Shown in pieces: positions 8,756-16,930 of a stretch of DNA of 64,000 bases (the stretch's first letter is position 1; every line of letters starts with the position of its first letter). The stretch is from assembly GCF_008935055.1 (NCBI RefSeq), contig NZ_CP043028.1:2448501-2512500 (forward strand), given 5' to 3'. Origin of the DNA: Pseudobutyrivibrio xylanivorans (lineage in GTDB: Bacteria; Bacillota; Clostridia; Lachnospirales; Lachnospiraceae). Both the position numbers and the translations under genes were made by a program. Below the pieces are notes generated by a model that made no database searches, was not told the origin of the DNA, and was given only the letters and a program-made list of their open reading frames with translations.

Positions 8756-9139
8756 ATGGCATGTTTTTTAGTACCAGCCGGTGAAGGCGTAGTTACAGAA
8801 ATAGTTAAAAAGGTAGAATCAAAGAAGGAATTAAATAGCGATAATTCTAAGAAATCAGAAGTAGCAGTTCCTCTTAGCAGAAAGCTTGGATGGCTCTCAA
8901 AGCTTCTTTGGGGTGGTTCAGTTCTTCTTGCATTTGAGCACGTTTGGCATGGTGAAGTTGTTCCATTTTTCCCATTTCTTACAGCAATGTCTGATCCATC
9001 TGACAAGGCAGAGATGCTTCACGAAATGTCTACAGTAGGTGTTTCTATGGCAGTTCTTATCACAGCAATCTGGATTGCAATGTGTGTTACAGCTGACATT
9101 ATTGTGAAGAGACCACTTTCTACTTCAAAGACATTTTAA
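8756..9139 (+). CDS. Conserved small membrane protein, function unknown
   Basis: A 127-residue protein; I chose the ATG at 8756 because AGGAGGAG lies 8 bases before it. The first residues MACFLVPAGEG are followed by a lysine- and serine-rich stretch, then two membrane segments (about residues 45-65 and 95-115). The motif LLWGGSVLLAFEHVWHGEVVP contains several histidine and tryptophan residues near a membrane edge. I recall similar proteins as hypothetical proteins in Clostridia but know of no assigned function. It is followed 14 bp later by another small membrane protein; they form one transcript. Confidence 0.75.
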   Translation: MACFLVPAGEGVVTEIVKKVESKKELNSDNSKKSEVAVPLSRKLGWLSKLLWGGSVLLAFEHVWHGEVVPFFPFLTAMSDPSDKAEMLHEMSTVGVSMAVLITAIWIAMCVTADIIVKRPLSTSKTF

Positions 9140-9153
9140 TAGGAGGATTCGTT

Positions 9154-9462
9154 ATGACTTTATTACTTACAGTTTTTGCAGCTGTTGTTACTACACTTGT
9201 ATGGTACAACCGCAAGAACGATGAGATGAAGCTGGGCGTTCTTATGTTTATGTTTTGGGGCGCTTCAATTATGTGGCTTGTTGATGCAATCTTTGAGTAT
9301 GCAGAGCTTGGCGCAGATTATTTTGCACCAGCAGTAGAGGATATGATTAATGATTCATTCCTTGGACTATCAGTTATTGCTTTGGCTTTGGTTATCTGGG
9401 TTGTATATGTTTTAATCAAGGATCCAAAGGGTACAGTCAGAAGAGCAATTACAAGCAAATAG
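9154..9462 (+). CDS. Small membrane protein, function unknown
   Basis: A 102-residue protein with three hydrophobic segments (about residues 1-17, 28-46 and 68-88), ending in a basic tail. AGGAGG precedes the ATG. It is tightly linked to the gene before it and followed by a strong terminator at 9486-9519, so the two form a two-gene unit. I do not recognise a functional family. Confidence 0.75.
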   Translation: MTLLLTVFAAVVTTLVWYNRKNDEMKLGVLMFMFWGASIMWLVDAIFEYAELGADYFAPAVEDMINDSFLGLSVIALALVIWVVYVLIKDPKGTVRRAITSK

Positions 9463-9485
9463 TTAATAAGAAATTATAGTCGCAA

Positions 9486-9519
9486 AAGGTCGGTTCCGTT
9501 CGGAGTCGATCTTTTTTTT
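9486..9519 (+). terminator. Terminator after the small membrane pair
   Basis: AAGGTCGGTTCC and GGAGTCGATCTT arms with loop GTTC, then eight T. Confidence 0.85.
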
Positions 9520-9539
9520 GTAAAAAAATTAAAAGAGTG

Positions 9540-9594
9540 TTGCAAAGAACATATGAATATATTATCATATGTTCAGAGGTTAGCTAATGCTAAC
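9540..9594 (+). promoter_or_regulatory. ABC exporter promoter with two operators
   Basis: -35 TTGCAA (9540-9545), 17 bp, -10 TATCAT (9563-9568). An inverted repeat GAACATATGA-N8-TCATATGTTC (9547-9574) covers the spacer and -10. A second palindrome, GTTAGC-TAAT-GCTAAC (9579-9594), lies just after the inferred start. Two different palindromes suggest repression by a dimeric regulator that is not encoded nearby. Confidence 0.6.
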
Positions 9595-9626
9595 TAAACG
9601 ATTAAGTTATACGGGAGGTACATGAT

Positions 9627-10334
9627 ATGCCAGAGAATTTTTTGGAAGTACGTGACATACATAAGGCTTATGGAACGGGTGACAGCAGGCAGGAGGTTCT
9701 TCGCGGAACAGATTTTAGCGTTGCCAAAGGGGAATTTTGTGTGCTCCTTGGACCATCAGGTTCAGGCAAATCTACCTTGCTGAATATAATAGGTGGAATT
9801 GATAATGCTGATTCAGGCTATATTTCAATTGACGGAGAGAAGCTTAAGGACATGAACGAAAAGGCTCTCACAAACTATCGACGCAAGCATCTTGGCTACG
9901 TTTTTCAGCTCTATAATCTAATCCCTAATCTGAATGTAAAGGAAAACATCGAGGTTGGGGCATATCTTTCAGATAATCCATTAGACATTGACGATTTACT
10001 TAATACACTTGGGCTTTTTGAGCATCGCTATAAGCTGCCGAATCAGCTTTCAGGCGGACAGCAGCAGCGCACCTCAATTGGACGCGCCATCGTGAAGAAT
10101 CCTAACATTCTCCTTTGTGATGAGCCTACTGGAGCGCTGGATTACAATACCTCAAAAGAAATCCTTAGCCTGATAGAGAACGTAAATCAGCGCTACGGAA
10201 ATACGATAATCATGGTAACCCACAACGAAGCAATCTCGCATATGGCCGATCACACAATAAAACTTCGTGACGGCGTCGTTCGTAAAAACATAATTAATGA
10301 CAATAAGGTTAGCGCAGTAGACTTAGAGTGGTAA
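9627..10334 (+). CDS. ABC exporter ATPase, MacB/LolD type
   Basis: A 235-residue ABC ATPase of the MacB/LolD/BceA group. Walker A is GPSGSGKST, the signature is LSGGQQQRTSIGRA, Walker B is ILLCDEPTGALD, and the H-loop is MVTHN. GGGAGG precedes the ATG. The partner permease starts 162 bp downstream after structured element copy 3. Such pairs usually export peptides, antibiotics or lipids, or sense cell-envelope antibiotics; the substrate cannot be told here. The two palindromic operators before it suggest inducible expression. Confidence 0.9.
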   Translation: MPENFLEVRDIHKAYGTGDSRQEVLRGTDFSVAKGEFCVLLGPSGSGKSTLLNIIGGIDNADSGYISIDGEKLKDMNEKALTNYRRKHLGYVFQLYNLIPNLNVKENIEVGAYLSDNPLDIDDLLNTLGLFEHRYKLPNQLSGGQQQRTSIGRAIVKNPNILLCDEPTGALDYNTSKEILSLIENVNQRYGNTIIMVTHNEAISHMADHTIKLRDGVVRKNIINDNKVSAVDLEW

Positions 10335-10343
10335 GCGTAAGTG

Positions 10344-10475
10344 AATCTAGGCCACATAGACTTGGATAGAGAGCCAGTAGCTAACAAGCTCTTGGTGTTA
10401 CTCAAGGAGCCAATCTCGCGACGGAGTAATACCAAGGCTTGTAAGCGTAACTGGCATTACTTGGAGGCCTAGATT
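10344..10475 (+). ncRNA. Structured leader element, copy 3 (ABC permease)
   Basis: The core at 10373-10455 has GCCAG/CTGGC, internal loop TAGCTAA and TAAGCGTAA, CAAGC/GCTTG, then a distal stem in which CTTGGTGTTACTC pairs with GAGTAATACCAAG. An extra outer helix, AATCTAGGCC (10344-10353) with GGCCTAGATT (10466-10475), encloses it. TAAGCGTAA also occurs once just upstream (10332-10340), a near-direct copy of the 3' loop. It lies between the ATPase and permease genes. Confidence 0.6.
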
Positions 10476-10496
10476 GACTTGTGGAGGGCTAGAATT

Positions 10497-12833
10497 ATGA
10501 GAAATCCTTTGAAAAAGAGAATACTCCGGGAGCTTCTTGCAGACTGGAAGAAATACTTTGCATTATTTGCAATTATGGTAATTACTATAGGCTTTGTGGC
10601 TGGTATGTTCGTGGCAAATGACAGCATGGAGACAGCCGCCAACGATTCCTATGAGAAATATAATATTGAAGATGGACATTTTGAACTAAAGGAGGAGGCA
10701 ACTGACAAGCTTTTAGATGCAATTGAGAATGAAGGTGTTGTTACCTATAAGCAGTTCTATAAGCAGGTGTCAGAGCGAATTCCTGATAAGAAGGATGCTG
10801 AGAAATCCAAAATCAGAGTCTTTGTTATGCGAGATGAGGTCAATGGAACATGCCTCATGGAAGGTGAATATCCAAAGGCAAAGGATGAAATTGCCATTGA
10901 TAGAATGCATGCAGACAATGTGGGAATAAAGGTAGGCGATACAATCAAGGTTGACGGAAAGGAAATGAAGGTCTCAGGTCTTGTGGCACTTTCAGATTAC
11001 AGCACCTTGTATGAGGACAATGGTGAAATAATGTTCAATGCCATTACCTTTGATGTGGCAGTGGTCACTAAAGAGGGCTTTGATAATATCAAGGGAGCAA
11101 CCGTTTATCAATACGCATATACGTATGTAGATCCCCCAGCGGACACAGAGGAGCAAAAGGAAAAATCCGATGATTTCGTAGAGGAGCTTTATAAGCTTGC
11201 TGCCACAGGTGGAGATGTTGATAATCCGGATTTTGAGCATTTGAATGAGGTGACAGGATATCTTCCAGAATATCTGAATCAGGCAACCCATTTTGCACCT
11301 GAGGATATTGGCAAGGATAAGATTATGGGCGAGGTTCTTCTTATAGTATTGATAGGTGTTATCGCTTTTATCTTTGCAATCGCAATCAGCAATACGATTT
11401 TGAACGAAGCGTCAGTGATTGGAACGCTGAGAGCCTCGGGATACACCAAGGGCGAGCTGCTTAGACACTATGTGACAGTTCCAATTTTGGTAACACTTTT
11501 GGCAGCACTTGTAGGAAATATTCTAGGCTACACTTATTTTAAAAACGTGGTAGTGTCCATGTATTACAATTCCTATAGTCTTCCTACCTATGAGACATTA
11601 TGGAATACAGATGCTTTCGTCAAGACTACCGTATATCCGGTAATTCTTGTCATAGTTATAAACTTCCTTGTTATCTCTTCGAAGCTTCAGTTTTCGCCGC
11701 TTCAGTTCTTGCGAAGAGATTTGAGTAAATCCAAGAGAAAGAAGGCGATTCGACTACCGAGATGGAATTTCCTGAATCGATTTAGACTGCGTGTGCTTAT
11801 GCAGAATGTAACAGGCTATTTCACATTATTCCTTGGAATATGCTTTGTTATGATATTGATTGATTTTGCAGTTGGTCTGCCATCTACATTAAAGAACTAT
11901 CAGGATAATGCGGCGGATTATATGATTACTGATTATCAGTACGTGCTGAAAAAGACTGTGGACCCAGAGGGCAATGAGATTACAACCAAGGTAAAGGATG
12001 CTGAGAAGTACAGCTCAAGAGGCTTGCTTACAATAGACGGCGTGCACGTGGACGAGGAAATTACAGTTTACGGATACACGAAGGACAGTAATTACATTAT
12101 CCTTCCAAATGAGGCTAAGGAAAATGAGATTTGGGTATCAGAATCCTTTGCAGAAAAATTCTCATTGGAAGAAGGGCAGAAATTGACCCTAAAGGAGCAG
12201 TACACCAGCGATATACATGATTTCATCATCAGAGGTATTTATAATCAGCCTGGCATGATGGCAATCTTTATGCCTAACGAAAACTTCAACAAGATGTTTG
12301 ATTACGATGATGATCATTTTACTGGATATCTTTCCGACAAGGAGATAACCGATATTGATGATGAGTATATTTTATCCGTAATTACGATAGACGATATTTT
12401 GAAGATGGCTAATCAGCTGGATCACTCAATGGGCGCTTACATGGATTATTTTGGCTATGGCTGCATGGCGCTTGCTGTTCTTCTGATACTTCTTTTGACA
12501 AAGATAATTATCGAGAAGAATACAGTGTCAATTTCAATGCTGAAGGTGCTTGGCTACAACAATGGTGAGATTAATAGTATCTTCATCAGACTCACGACTA
12601 TTATGGTAGTTGTGTTTGCAGTGATTTCGACAAAGCTCAGTGACATAGTGCTTCAGGAAATGTGGAAATCTGTAATGTACGGATTGAACGGCTGGTTCAA
12701 TTTCTACGCATCAGTTCAGGATTATGCAAAAATGGTTTTGATGGTTGTGGTTTCATACTTGATAGTAGTATTGCTTGATATGAGGAGAATCAAAAAGATT
12801 CCATTAACCGAAGCATTAAAGAGCGTAGAGTAG
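10497..12833 (+). CDS. ABC exporter permease, FtsX/MacB family
   Basis: A 778-residue membrane protein with an N-terminal transmembrane helix (about residues 20-40), a large extracytoplasmic domain, a FtsX-type three-helix block (about 270-400), a second extracellular domain and a second FtsX block near the C-terminus. The ATG at 10497 has GGAGG 9 bases upstream; the earlier TTG at 10479 overlaps that site and was rejected. This two-FtsX-block layout is typical of exporters and of bacitracin-type detoxification transporters. It is partnered with the ATPase at 9627. Substrate unknown. Confidence 0.85.
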   Translation: MRNPLKKRILRELLADWKKYFALFAIMVITIGFVAGMFVANDSMETAANDSYEKYNIEDGHFELKEEATDKLLDAIENEGVVTYKQFYKQVSERIPDKKDAEKSKIRVFVMRDEVNGTCLMEGEYPKAKDEIAIDRMHADNVGIKVGDTIKVDGKEMKVSGLVALSDYSTLYEDNGEIMFNAITFDVAVVTKEGFDNIKGATVYQYAYTYVDPPADTEEQKEKSDDFVEELYKLAATGGDVDNPDFEHLNEVTGYLPEYLNQATHFAPEDIGKDKIMGEVLLIVLIGVIAFIFAIAISNTILNEASVIGTLRASGYTKGELLRHYVTVPILVTLLAALVGNILGYTYFKNVVVSMYYNSYSLPTYETLWNTDAFVKTTVYPVILVIVINFLVISSKLQFSPLQFLRRDLSKSKRKKAIRLPRWNFLNRFRLRVLMQNVTGYFTLFLGICFVMILIDFAVGLPSTLKNYQDNAADYMITDYQYVLKKTVDPEGNEITTKVKDAEKYSSRGLLTIDGVHVDEEITVYGYTKDSNYIILPNEAKENEIWVSESFAEKFSLEEGQKLTLKEQYTSDIHDFIIRGIYNQPGMMAIFMPNENFNKMFDYDDDHFTGYLSDKEITDIDDEYILSVITIDDILKMANQLDHSMGAYMDYFGYGCMALAVLLILLLTKIIIEKNTVSISMLKVLGYNNGEINSIFIRLTTIMVVVFAVISTKLSDIVLQEMWKSVMYGLNGWFNFYASVQDYAKMVLMVVVSYLIVVLLDMRRIKKIPLTEALKSVE

Positions 12834-12860
12834 TTCTTGATAAAAAATATCAACAGAGGA

Positions 12861-12911
12861 AATAGCATCATTTACCTATTGACTGAATGGGTAATTGATG
12901 CTATTTTTATT
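12861..12911 (+). terminator. Terminator after exporter, overlapping the nifS promoter
   Basis: AATAGCATCA (12861-12870) and TGATGCTATT (about 12897-12906) arms, with TTTACC/GGGTAA inside, followed by T-rich sequence. The same bases contain an ACCTA-type operator and promoter, so terminator and promoter are superimposed. Confidence 0.6.
12874..12907 (+). promoter_or_regulatory. nifS promoter with Rrf2-type operator
   Basis: Operator ACCTATTGACTGAATGGGT (12874-12892) overlaps -35 TTGACT (12879-12884); 17 bp later is TATTTT (12902-12907). The layout is the same as at metQ and metY. A TATAAT further down (about 12956) could be a second -10. Confidence 0.55.
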
Positions 12912-12978
12912 TACATATCAAACGGGTAGGTGAATGCGGCTCGTTAATAATTTATATATAATAGAAAGGTTATGAAAT

Positions 12979-14172
12979 ATGTTCGTATATGCAGATAATG
13001 CAGCAACTACAGCTGTTAGTCCTAAGGTTGTGGAAGCAATGCTTCCATATTTTACAGAGGTTTATGGAAACCCATCAAGCTTATATTCAGTTGGTCAGAA
13101 GGCAAAGGAGGTTTTGGAGGAGTCTCGTGAGAGAATCGCAAAGCTTCTTGGTGCAAAGCCACGTGAGATTTATTTCACATCAGGCGGTAGTGAGGCTGAC
13201 AATCAGGCTATAATTTCAGCAGCCAGACTTGGAGAGAAGAAGGGAAAGAAGCACATCGTTTCTACAAAGTTCGAGCATCACGCAGTGCTTCACACACTTC
13301 AGGCTCTTGAGAAGGAAGGATTTGAGGTTACACTTGTTGATGTTAATTCAAACGGTGTTGTAAAGGTGGAAGATATCGCAGCAGCAATTCGTGAGGATAC
13401 AGCACTTGTAACAGTGATGTATGCAAATAACGAAATCGGAACAATCCAGCCAATCGCTGAAATCGGCGCAGTTTGCAAGGAAAGAGGAGTTCTTTTCCAC
13501 ACAGATGCAGTTCAGGCAGTAAGCCATGTTCACATTGATGTGGTTGAGCAGAATATCGATATGCTTTCAATCTCAGCTCACAAGTTTCACGGTCCTAAGG
13601 GCGTTGGAGTTCTTTATGCAAGAGGCGGCATCATTCTTACAAATGTAATCAATGGTGGTGCGCAGGAGCGTGGTAAGAGAGCAGGTACAGAAAACCTTGC
13701 AGGTATTGTTGGTATGACAGTTGCTCTTGAGGATGCAATTTCACATATTGACGAGAATAATGAAAAGTTCGCAAAGCTTCAGGATAAGCTTATCGAAGGT
13801 CTTTCTAATATTCCTTATTCAGAGCTTAACGGCGACAGAAATCTTAGAGTTAAGTCCAATGTAAACTTCTGCTTTGAGGGAATTGAGGGTGAATCACTTC
13901 TATTATTAGTAGATGATAAGGGTGTTGCAGTTTCATCTGGTTCAGCCTGCACATCAGGCTCACTTGATCCTAGCCATGTGCTTCTCGCAATCGGACGTCC
14001 ACATGAGGTAGCTCACGGTTCACTTCGTATTTCTCTTGGCGAGGATGCCACAGAGGAGCAGGTTGATTACATCATCAAGTCAGTTGGTGAGGTTGTGGAG
14101 TACTTAAGAGGCTTCTCACCATTCTGGGGTGATTTAGTAAGTGGAAAGCGTCCACACGTACTGCATCAATAA
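12979..14172 (+). CDS. nifS: Cysteine desulfurase, NifS/IscS class
   Basis: A 397-residue PLP enzyme that takes sulfur from cysteine and hands it to a scaffold protein. It has the class I features [12 protein letters not shown] at the start, the PLP lysine in [12 protein letters not shown], and the catalytic persulfide cysteine in [10 protein letters not shown]. It is followed by nifU after a hairpin-rich gap of 122 bp, so the pair forms an Fe-S assembly unit of the two-gene clostridial type. The upstream operator resembles those of the cysteine genes in this window, suggesting shared Rrf2 control. Confidence 0.93.
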   Translation: MFVYADNAATTAVSPKVVEAMLPYFTEVYGNPSSLYSVGQKAKEVLEESRERIAKLLGAKPREIYFTSGGSEADNQAIISAARLGEKKGKKHIVSTKFEHHAVLHTLQALEKEGFEVTLVDVNSNGVVKVEDIAAAIREDTALVTVMYANNEIGTIQPIAEIGAVCKERGVLFHTDAVQAVSHVHIDVVEQNIDMLSISAHKFHGPKGVGVLYARGGIILTNVINGGAQERGKRAGTENLAGIVGMTVALEDAISHIDENNEKFAKLQDKLIEGLSNIPYSELNGDRNLRVKSNVNFCFEGIEGESLLLLVDDKGVAVSSGSACTSGSLDPSHVLLAIGRPHEVAHGSLRISLGEDATEEQVDYIIKSVGEVVEYLRGFSPFWGDLVSGKRPHVLHQ

Positions 14173-14245
14173 AGTCGACTTAAGGAAGGCTTTATTGATG
14201 CCCAGAAGTGCCTATTTGCCAAAGGCAAATTTAAAATGGCACTTC
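14163..14245 (+). repeat. Two hairpins between nifS and nifU
   Basis: First hairpin: 12-bp arms GCATCAATAAAG (14163-14174) and CTTTATTGATGC (14190-14201), overlapping the nifS stop. Second: GAAGTGCC (14205-14212) and GGCACTTC (14238-14245) with inner TTTGCC/GGCAAA and a one-sided bulge, like hairpin repeat A at 5952. No U-tract follows, so these more likely affect mRNA processing or stability than termination. Confidence 0.55.
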
Positions 14246-14294
14246 TTCATTGTTTTGTAAATTAATTAGAAAAAATACCGGAGGAATAATTAAA

Positions 14295-14732
14295 ATGGCA
14301 TTATATAGTGAAAAGGTAATGGATCACTTCAGAAATCCACGAAACGTAGGAGTGATTGAAGATGCGTCAGGAGTTGGCGAGGTTGGTAACCCAGTCTGTG
14401 GCGACATCATGAAGATTTACTTAAAGATAAATGATGAGCAGATTATTGAGGATGTTAAGTTTGAGACATTTGGTTGCGGTAGCGCGATCGCATCATCATC
14501 AATGGCAACAGAGCTTATTATGGGCAAGCCAGTTTCAGAGGCACTTCAGCTTACAAACAAGGCTGTTACAGAGGCACTTGATGGACTTCCACCACACAAG
14601 CTTCACTGTTCAGTTCTTGCTGAGGAAGCAATCAAGAGTGCGGTAAAGGATTACTATGACAAGAACGGCATCGCATATGATCCAAAGGATTTCCCTGAGG
14701 AGCATGACTGTGAAAGTTGTCATATGCATTAA
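14295..14732 (+). CDS. nifU: Fe-S cluster scaffold NifU/IscU
   Basis: A 145-residue IscU-type scaffold. I chose the ATG at 14295 because GGAGG lies ~10 bases upstream and the protein then begins ALYSEKVMDHFRNPRN, the family start. The three cluster-binding cysteines are in GNPVCGDIM, FGCGSAIA and LHCSVLAEEAI. The tail HDCESCHMH adds two cysteines and several histidines, an extension seen in clostridial forms. It works with NifS encoded just upstream. Confidence 0.92.
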   Translation: MALYSEKVMDHFRNPRNVGVIEDASGVGEVGNPVCGDIMKIYLKINDEQIIEDVKFETFGCGSAIASSSMATELIMGKPVSEALQLTNKAVTEALDGLPPHKLHCSVLAEEAIKSAVKDYYDKNGIAYDPKDFPEEHDCESCHMH

Positions 14733-14759
14733 TTTGCAAATAATGGCTGAACAAAGTAA

Positions 14760-14799
14760 AATAGTTTCTATCTGATTTTATAAATGAAGGGAAACTATT
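14760..14799 (+). promoter_or_regulatory. Hairpin enclosing the nhaC ribosome site
   Basis: AATAGTTTC (14760-14768) and GAAACTATT (14791-14799) form a 9-bp stem ending 1 base before the ATG. The likely ribosome site AAGGG sits at the loop/stem edge. It could modulate nhaC translation. Confidence 0.4.
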
Positions 14800-14800
14800 A

Positions 14801-16111
14801 ATGAGTAACACAAATCAACAACCAAAAGCAAATGCTAAGGCGTTACTTCCTATAGCATTGTTTTTGGTTTTATATCTTGGAAATGGTATTTATTTCCAGT
14901 ATATTTCACCGATTGAAGGGCAGATGGGATTCTATGTAGTCTCGGTAGTTCTGTCCTTTACTTTTGCGCTTATTCTTGCTTTTACACAAAACAGAAGCAA
15001 GAGCTTCGAGGAAAAGATTCATATATGCGCCGAGGGCATTGGGGACGACAATATTGTAACAATGCTTTTTATTTTCATTTTGGCAGGTGCTTTTAGTGGA
15101 GTAGCGGGCGAGGCAGGTGGAGCTTCATCCACAGCGAATCTTTTGCTTAGCGTTATCCCAGGCAGATTTGCTGTGCCTGGTTTATTTATTATTGCCTGTC
15201 TTATTTCTATGGCAATGGGCACCAGCGTGGGAACGATTTCTGTACTTGCGCCTATTGCATGCGCTGTATCAAAAAATGGAAATCTCAGTCTGGCCTTTTG
15301 TGTTGGAGTAGTTGTCGGTGGAGCAATGTTTGGGGATAATTTATCCTTTATTTCAGACACGACTATTGCATCAACCAAAACTCAGGGTATAGCCATGAAG
15401 GATAAGTTTGAGGCAAATTTAAAGCTTGCATTGCCTTCGGCTATAGTCACATTGGTTATCCTTGTGACCTATTCTTTTGCAAAAGGTGGAGTTGCTATCG
15501 GAAATTATGATTATAATATTTGGCAGGCACTTCCATATTTCGTCGTATTATTATTATCTATTCTTAGTGTAAATGTATTTAAGGTATTATTGCTTGGATG
15601 CTTTATGTTTATAGTAGTGGGAATATTTACTGGCTCACTTACTTATGTTTCAGGACTTTCTTCTATGGGAACAGGAATAGCCGGAATGTTTGAGACCATG
15701 ATTGTAACTATTCTTGTTGCATCAGTTGCATCTCTTATCAGGGAGCATGGTGGCTTTGAAGCTATATTAGAGATAATAAGAAAAAAAGCAGGGAACAAAA
15801 AAGGTGGAATGCTTGGTATTGCTTTCCTTACTATGTTTATGGATCTTGCAACTGCAAATAATACTGTTGCTATTGTAATAGCAGCGCCTATTGCAAAGCA
15901 TATTAGCGAAGAGTATGGCGTGGAGCCTAAGAAGACAGCATCGCTCCTTGATACATGTTCTTGCATCATGCAGGGAATCATTCCTTATGGAGCTCAGCTT
16001 CTTGTGGCAGCAAATATTGCAAAGATTGCCAGCTTTTCACTTATTCCATGGTTGATTTATCCATTTGTTTTGATAGTATTTGTAGCGATTTCAATTTTGA
16101 AAGAAAAATAA
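14801..16111 (+). CDS. Na+/H+ antiporter, NhaC family
   Basis: A 436-residue protein with about eleven membrane helices. It has features of the NhaC/ion-transporter group: SMAMGTSVGTISVLAPIA, GGAMFGDNLSFISDTT and the C-terminal MFMDLATANNTVAIVIAAPIAK, then LDTCSCIMQGIIPYGAQLL. The role is sodium/proton (or dicarboxylate/amino-acid linked) exchange at the cell membrane; NhaC-like proteins vary in substrate. The ribosome site lies within a hairpin. larE follows after 3 bp, which may only reflect dense packing. Confidence 0.85.
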   Translation: MSNTNQQPKANAKALLPIALFLVLYLGNGIYFQYISPIEGQMGFYVVSVVLSFTFALILAFTQNRSKSFEEKIHICAEGIGDDNIVTMLFIFILAGAFSGVAGEAGGASSTANLLLSVIPGRFAVPGLFIIACLISMAMGTSVGTISVLAPIACAVSKNGNLSLAFCVGVVVGGAMFGDNLSFISDTTIASTKTQGIAMKDKFEANLKLALPSAIVTLVILVTYSFAKGGVAIGNYDYNIWQALPYFVVLLLSILSVNVFKVLLLGCFMFIVVGIFTGSLTYVSGLSSMGTGIAGMFETMIVTILVASVASLIREHGGFEAILEIIRKKAGNKKGGMLGIAFLTMFMDLATANNTVAIVIAAPIAKHISEEYGVEPKKTASLLDTCSCIMQGIIPYGAQLLVAANIAKIASFSLIPWLIYPFVLIVFVAISILKEK

Positions 16112-16114
16112 TCA

Positions 16115-16930
16115 ATGAAAATGAATTTAGAGGAAAAATATCAGCGTCTAATTGCATATATAAAAGAGCTTGATAGAGTTGCAGTGGCTTTTTCCAGTGG
16201 CGTGGATTCTACTTTTTTACTTTATGCTGCAAAGCAGGCAGTGGGGGACAATGCCATAGCAATTACTGCAATTTCTGATTTAATTCCGAAGAGAGAGCAG
16301 GATGAGGCCACTAAGTTTTGCAGGGATAATGGCATTAAACAAATAGTGTATAATGCTAATCCGTTTGAAGTAGAAGGCTTTTCAGGCAATCCCTCAAACC
16401 GTTGTTATATATGTAAGAAGCATTTGTTTTCTCATATGAAGGCTTTAGCCTTAGGTCAGGATATTAAATATGTTTTAGAGGGTTCTAACCTGGATGATGA
16501 AGGAGACTATCGTCCTGGAATGCAGGCGATAGCTGAGCTTGAAATATTAAGTCCGCTTCGTATTATCGGATTTACGAAACAAGAGATTCGGGAGTTATCT
16601 TCTGAGTTTGGATTACCTACAGCAAACAAGCCATCCTTTGCATGTCTTGCCAGCCGGATTCCTTATGAGGAGACTATTACAGAAAACAAGCTCTTCATGG
16701 TTGAAAAAGCAGAGGAACTGTTGTATAACGAGGGCTTCAAACAATTTAGAGTTAGAATACATGGGGATGATTTGGCTAGGATAGAGGTTCTTCCAGAGGA
16801 CTTTAATAGATTTATGGATGAGGATTATAGAATTCGTATATACGATATTCTGAAAATCTATGGCTTCAATTATGTATCACTGGATTTAAAGGGATACAGA
16901 ACGGGAAGCATGAACGAGGTATTGAAATAA
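16115..16930 (+). CDS. larE: ATP-dependent sulfur transferase, LarE family
   Basis: A 271-residue PP-loop protein. The PP-loop is AFSSGVDSTFLL (near residue 28). Other LarE features are the GSNLDDEGDYRPGM segment and KPSFACLASRIPY, which carries a conserved cysteine. A further CYICKKH motif gives three cysteines in total, as in LarE proteins thought to hold an Fe-S cluster instead of sacrificing a cysteine. LarE makes the nickel-pincer cofactor of lactate racemase, but no larA, larB or larC is in the window, so the real substrate is open. The stop overlaps the start of tcdA. Confidence 0.85.
   Translation: MKMNLEEKYQRLIAYIKELDRVAVAFSSGVDSTFLLYAAKQAVGDNAIAITAISDLIPKREQDEATKFCRDNGIKQIVYNANPFEVEGFSGNPSNRCYICKKHLFSHMKALALGQDIKYVLEGSNLDDEGDYRPGMQAIAELEILSPLRIIGFTKQEIRELSSEFGLPTANKPSFACLASRIPYEETITENKLFMVEKAEELLYNEGFKQFRVRIHGDDLARIEVLPEDFNRFMDEDYRIRIYDILKIYGFNYVSLDLKGYRTGSMNEVLK

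Noticed and set aside
13299..13570. Three overlapping antisense frames within nifS
   Set aside because: These are shadows of the nifS coding strand with no start signals.
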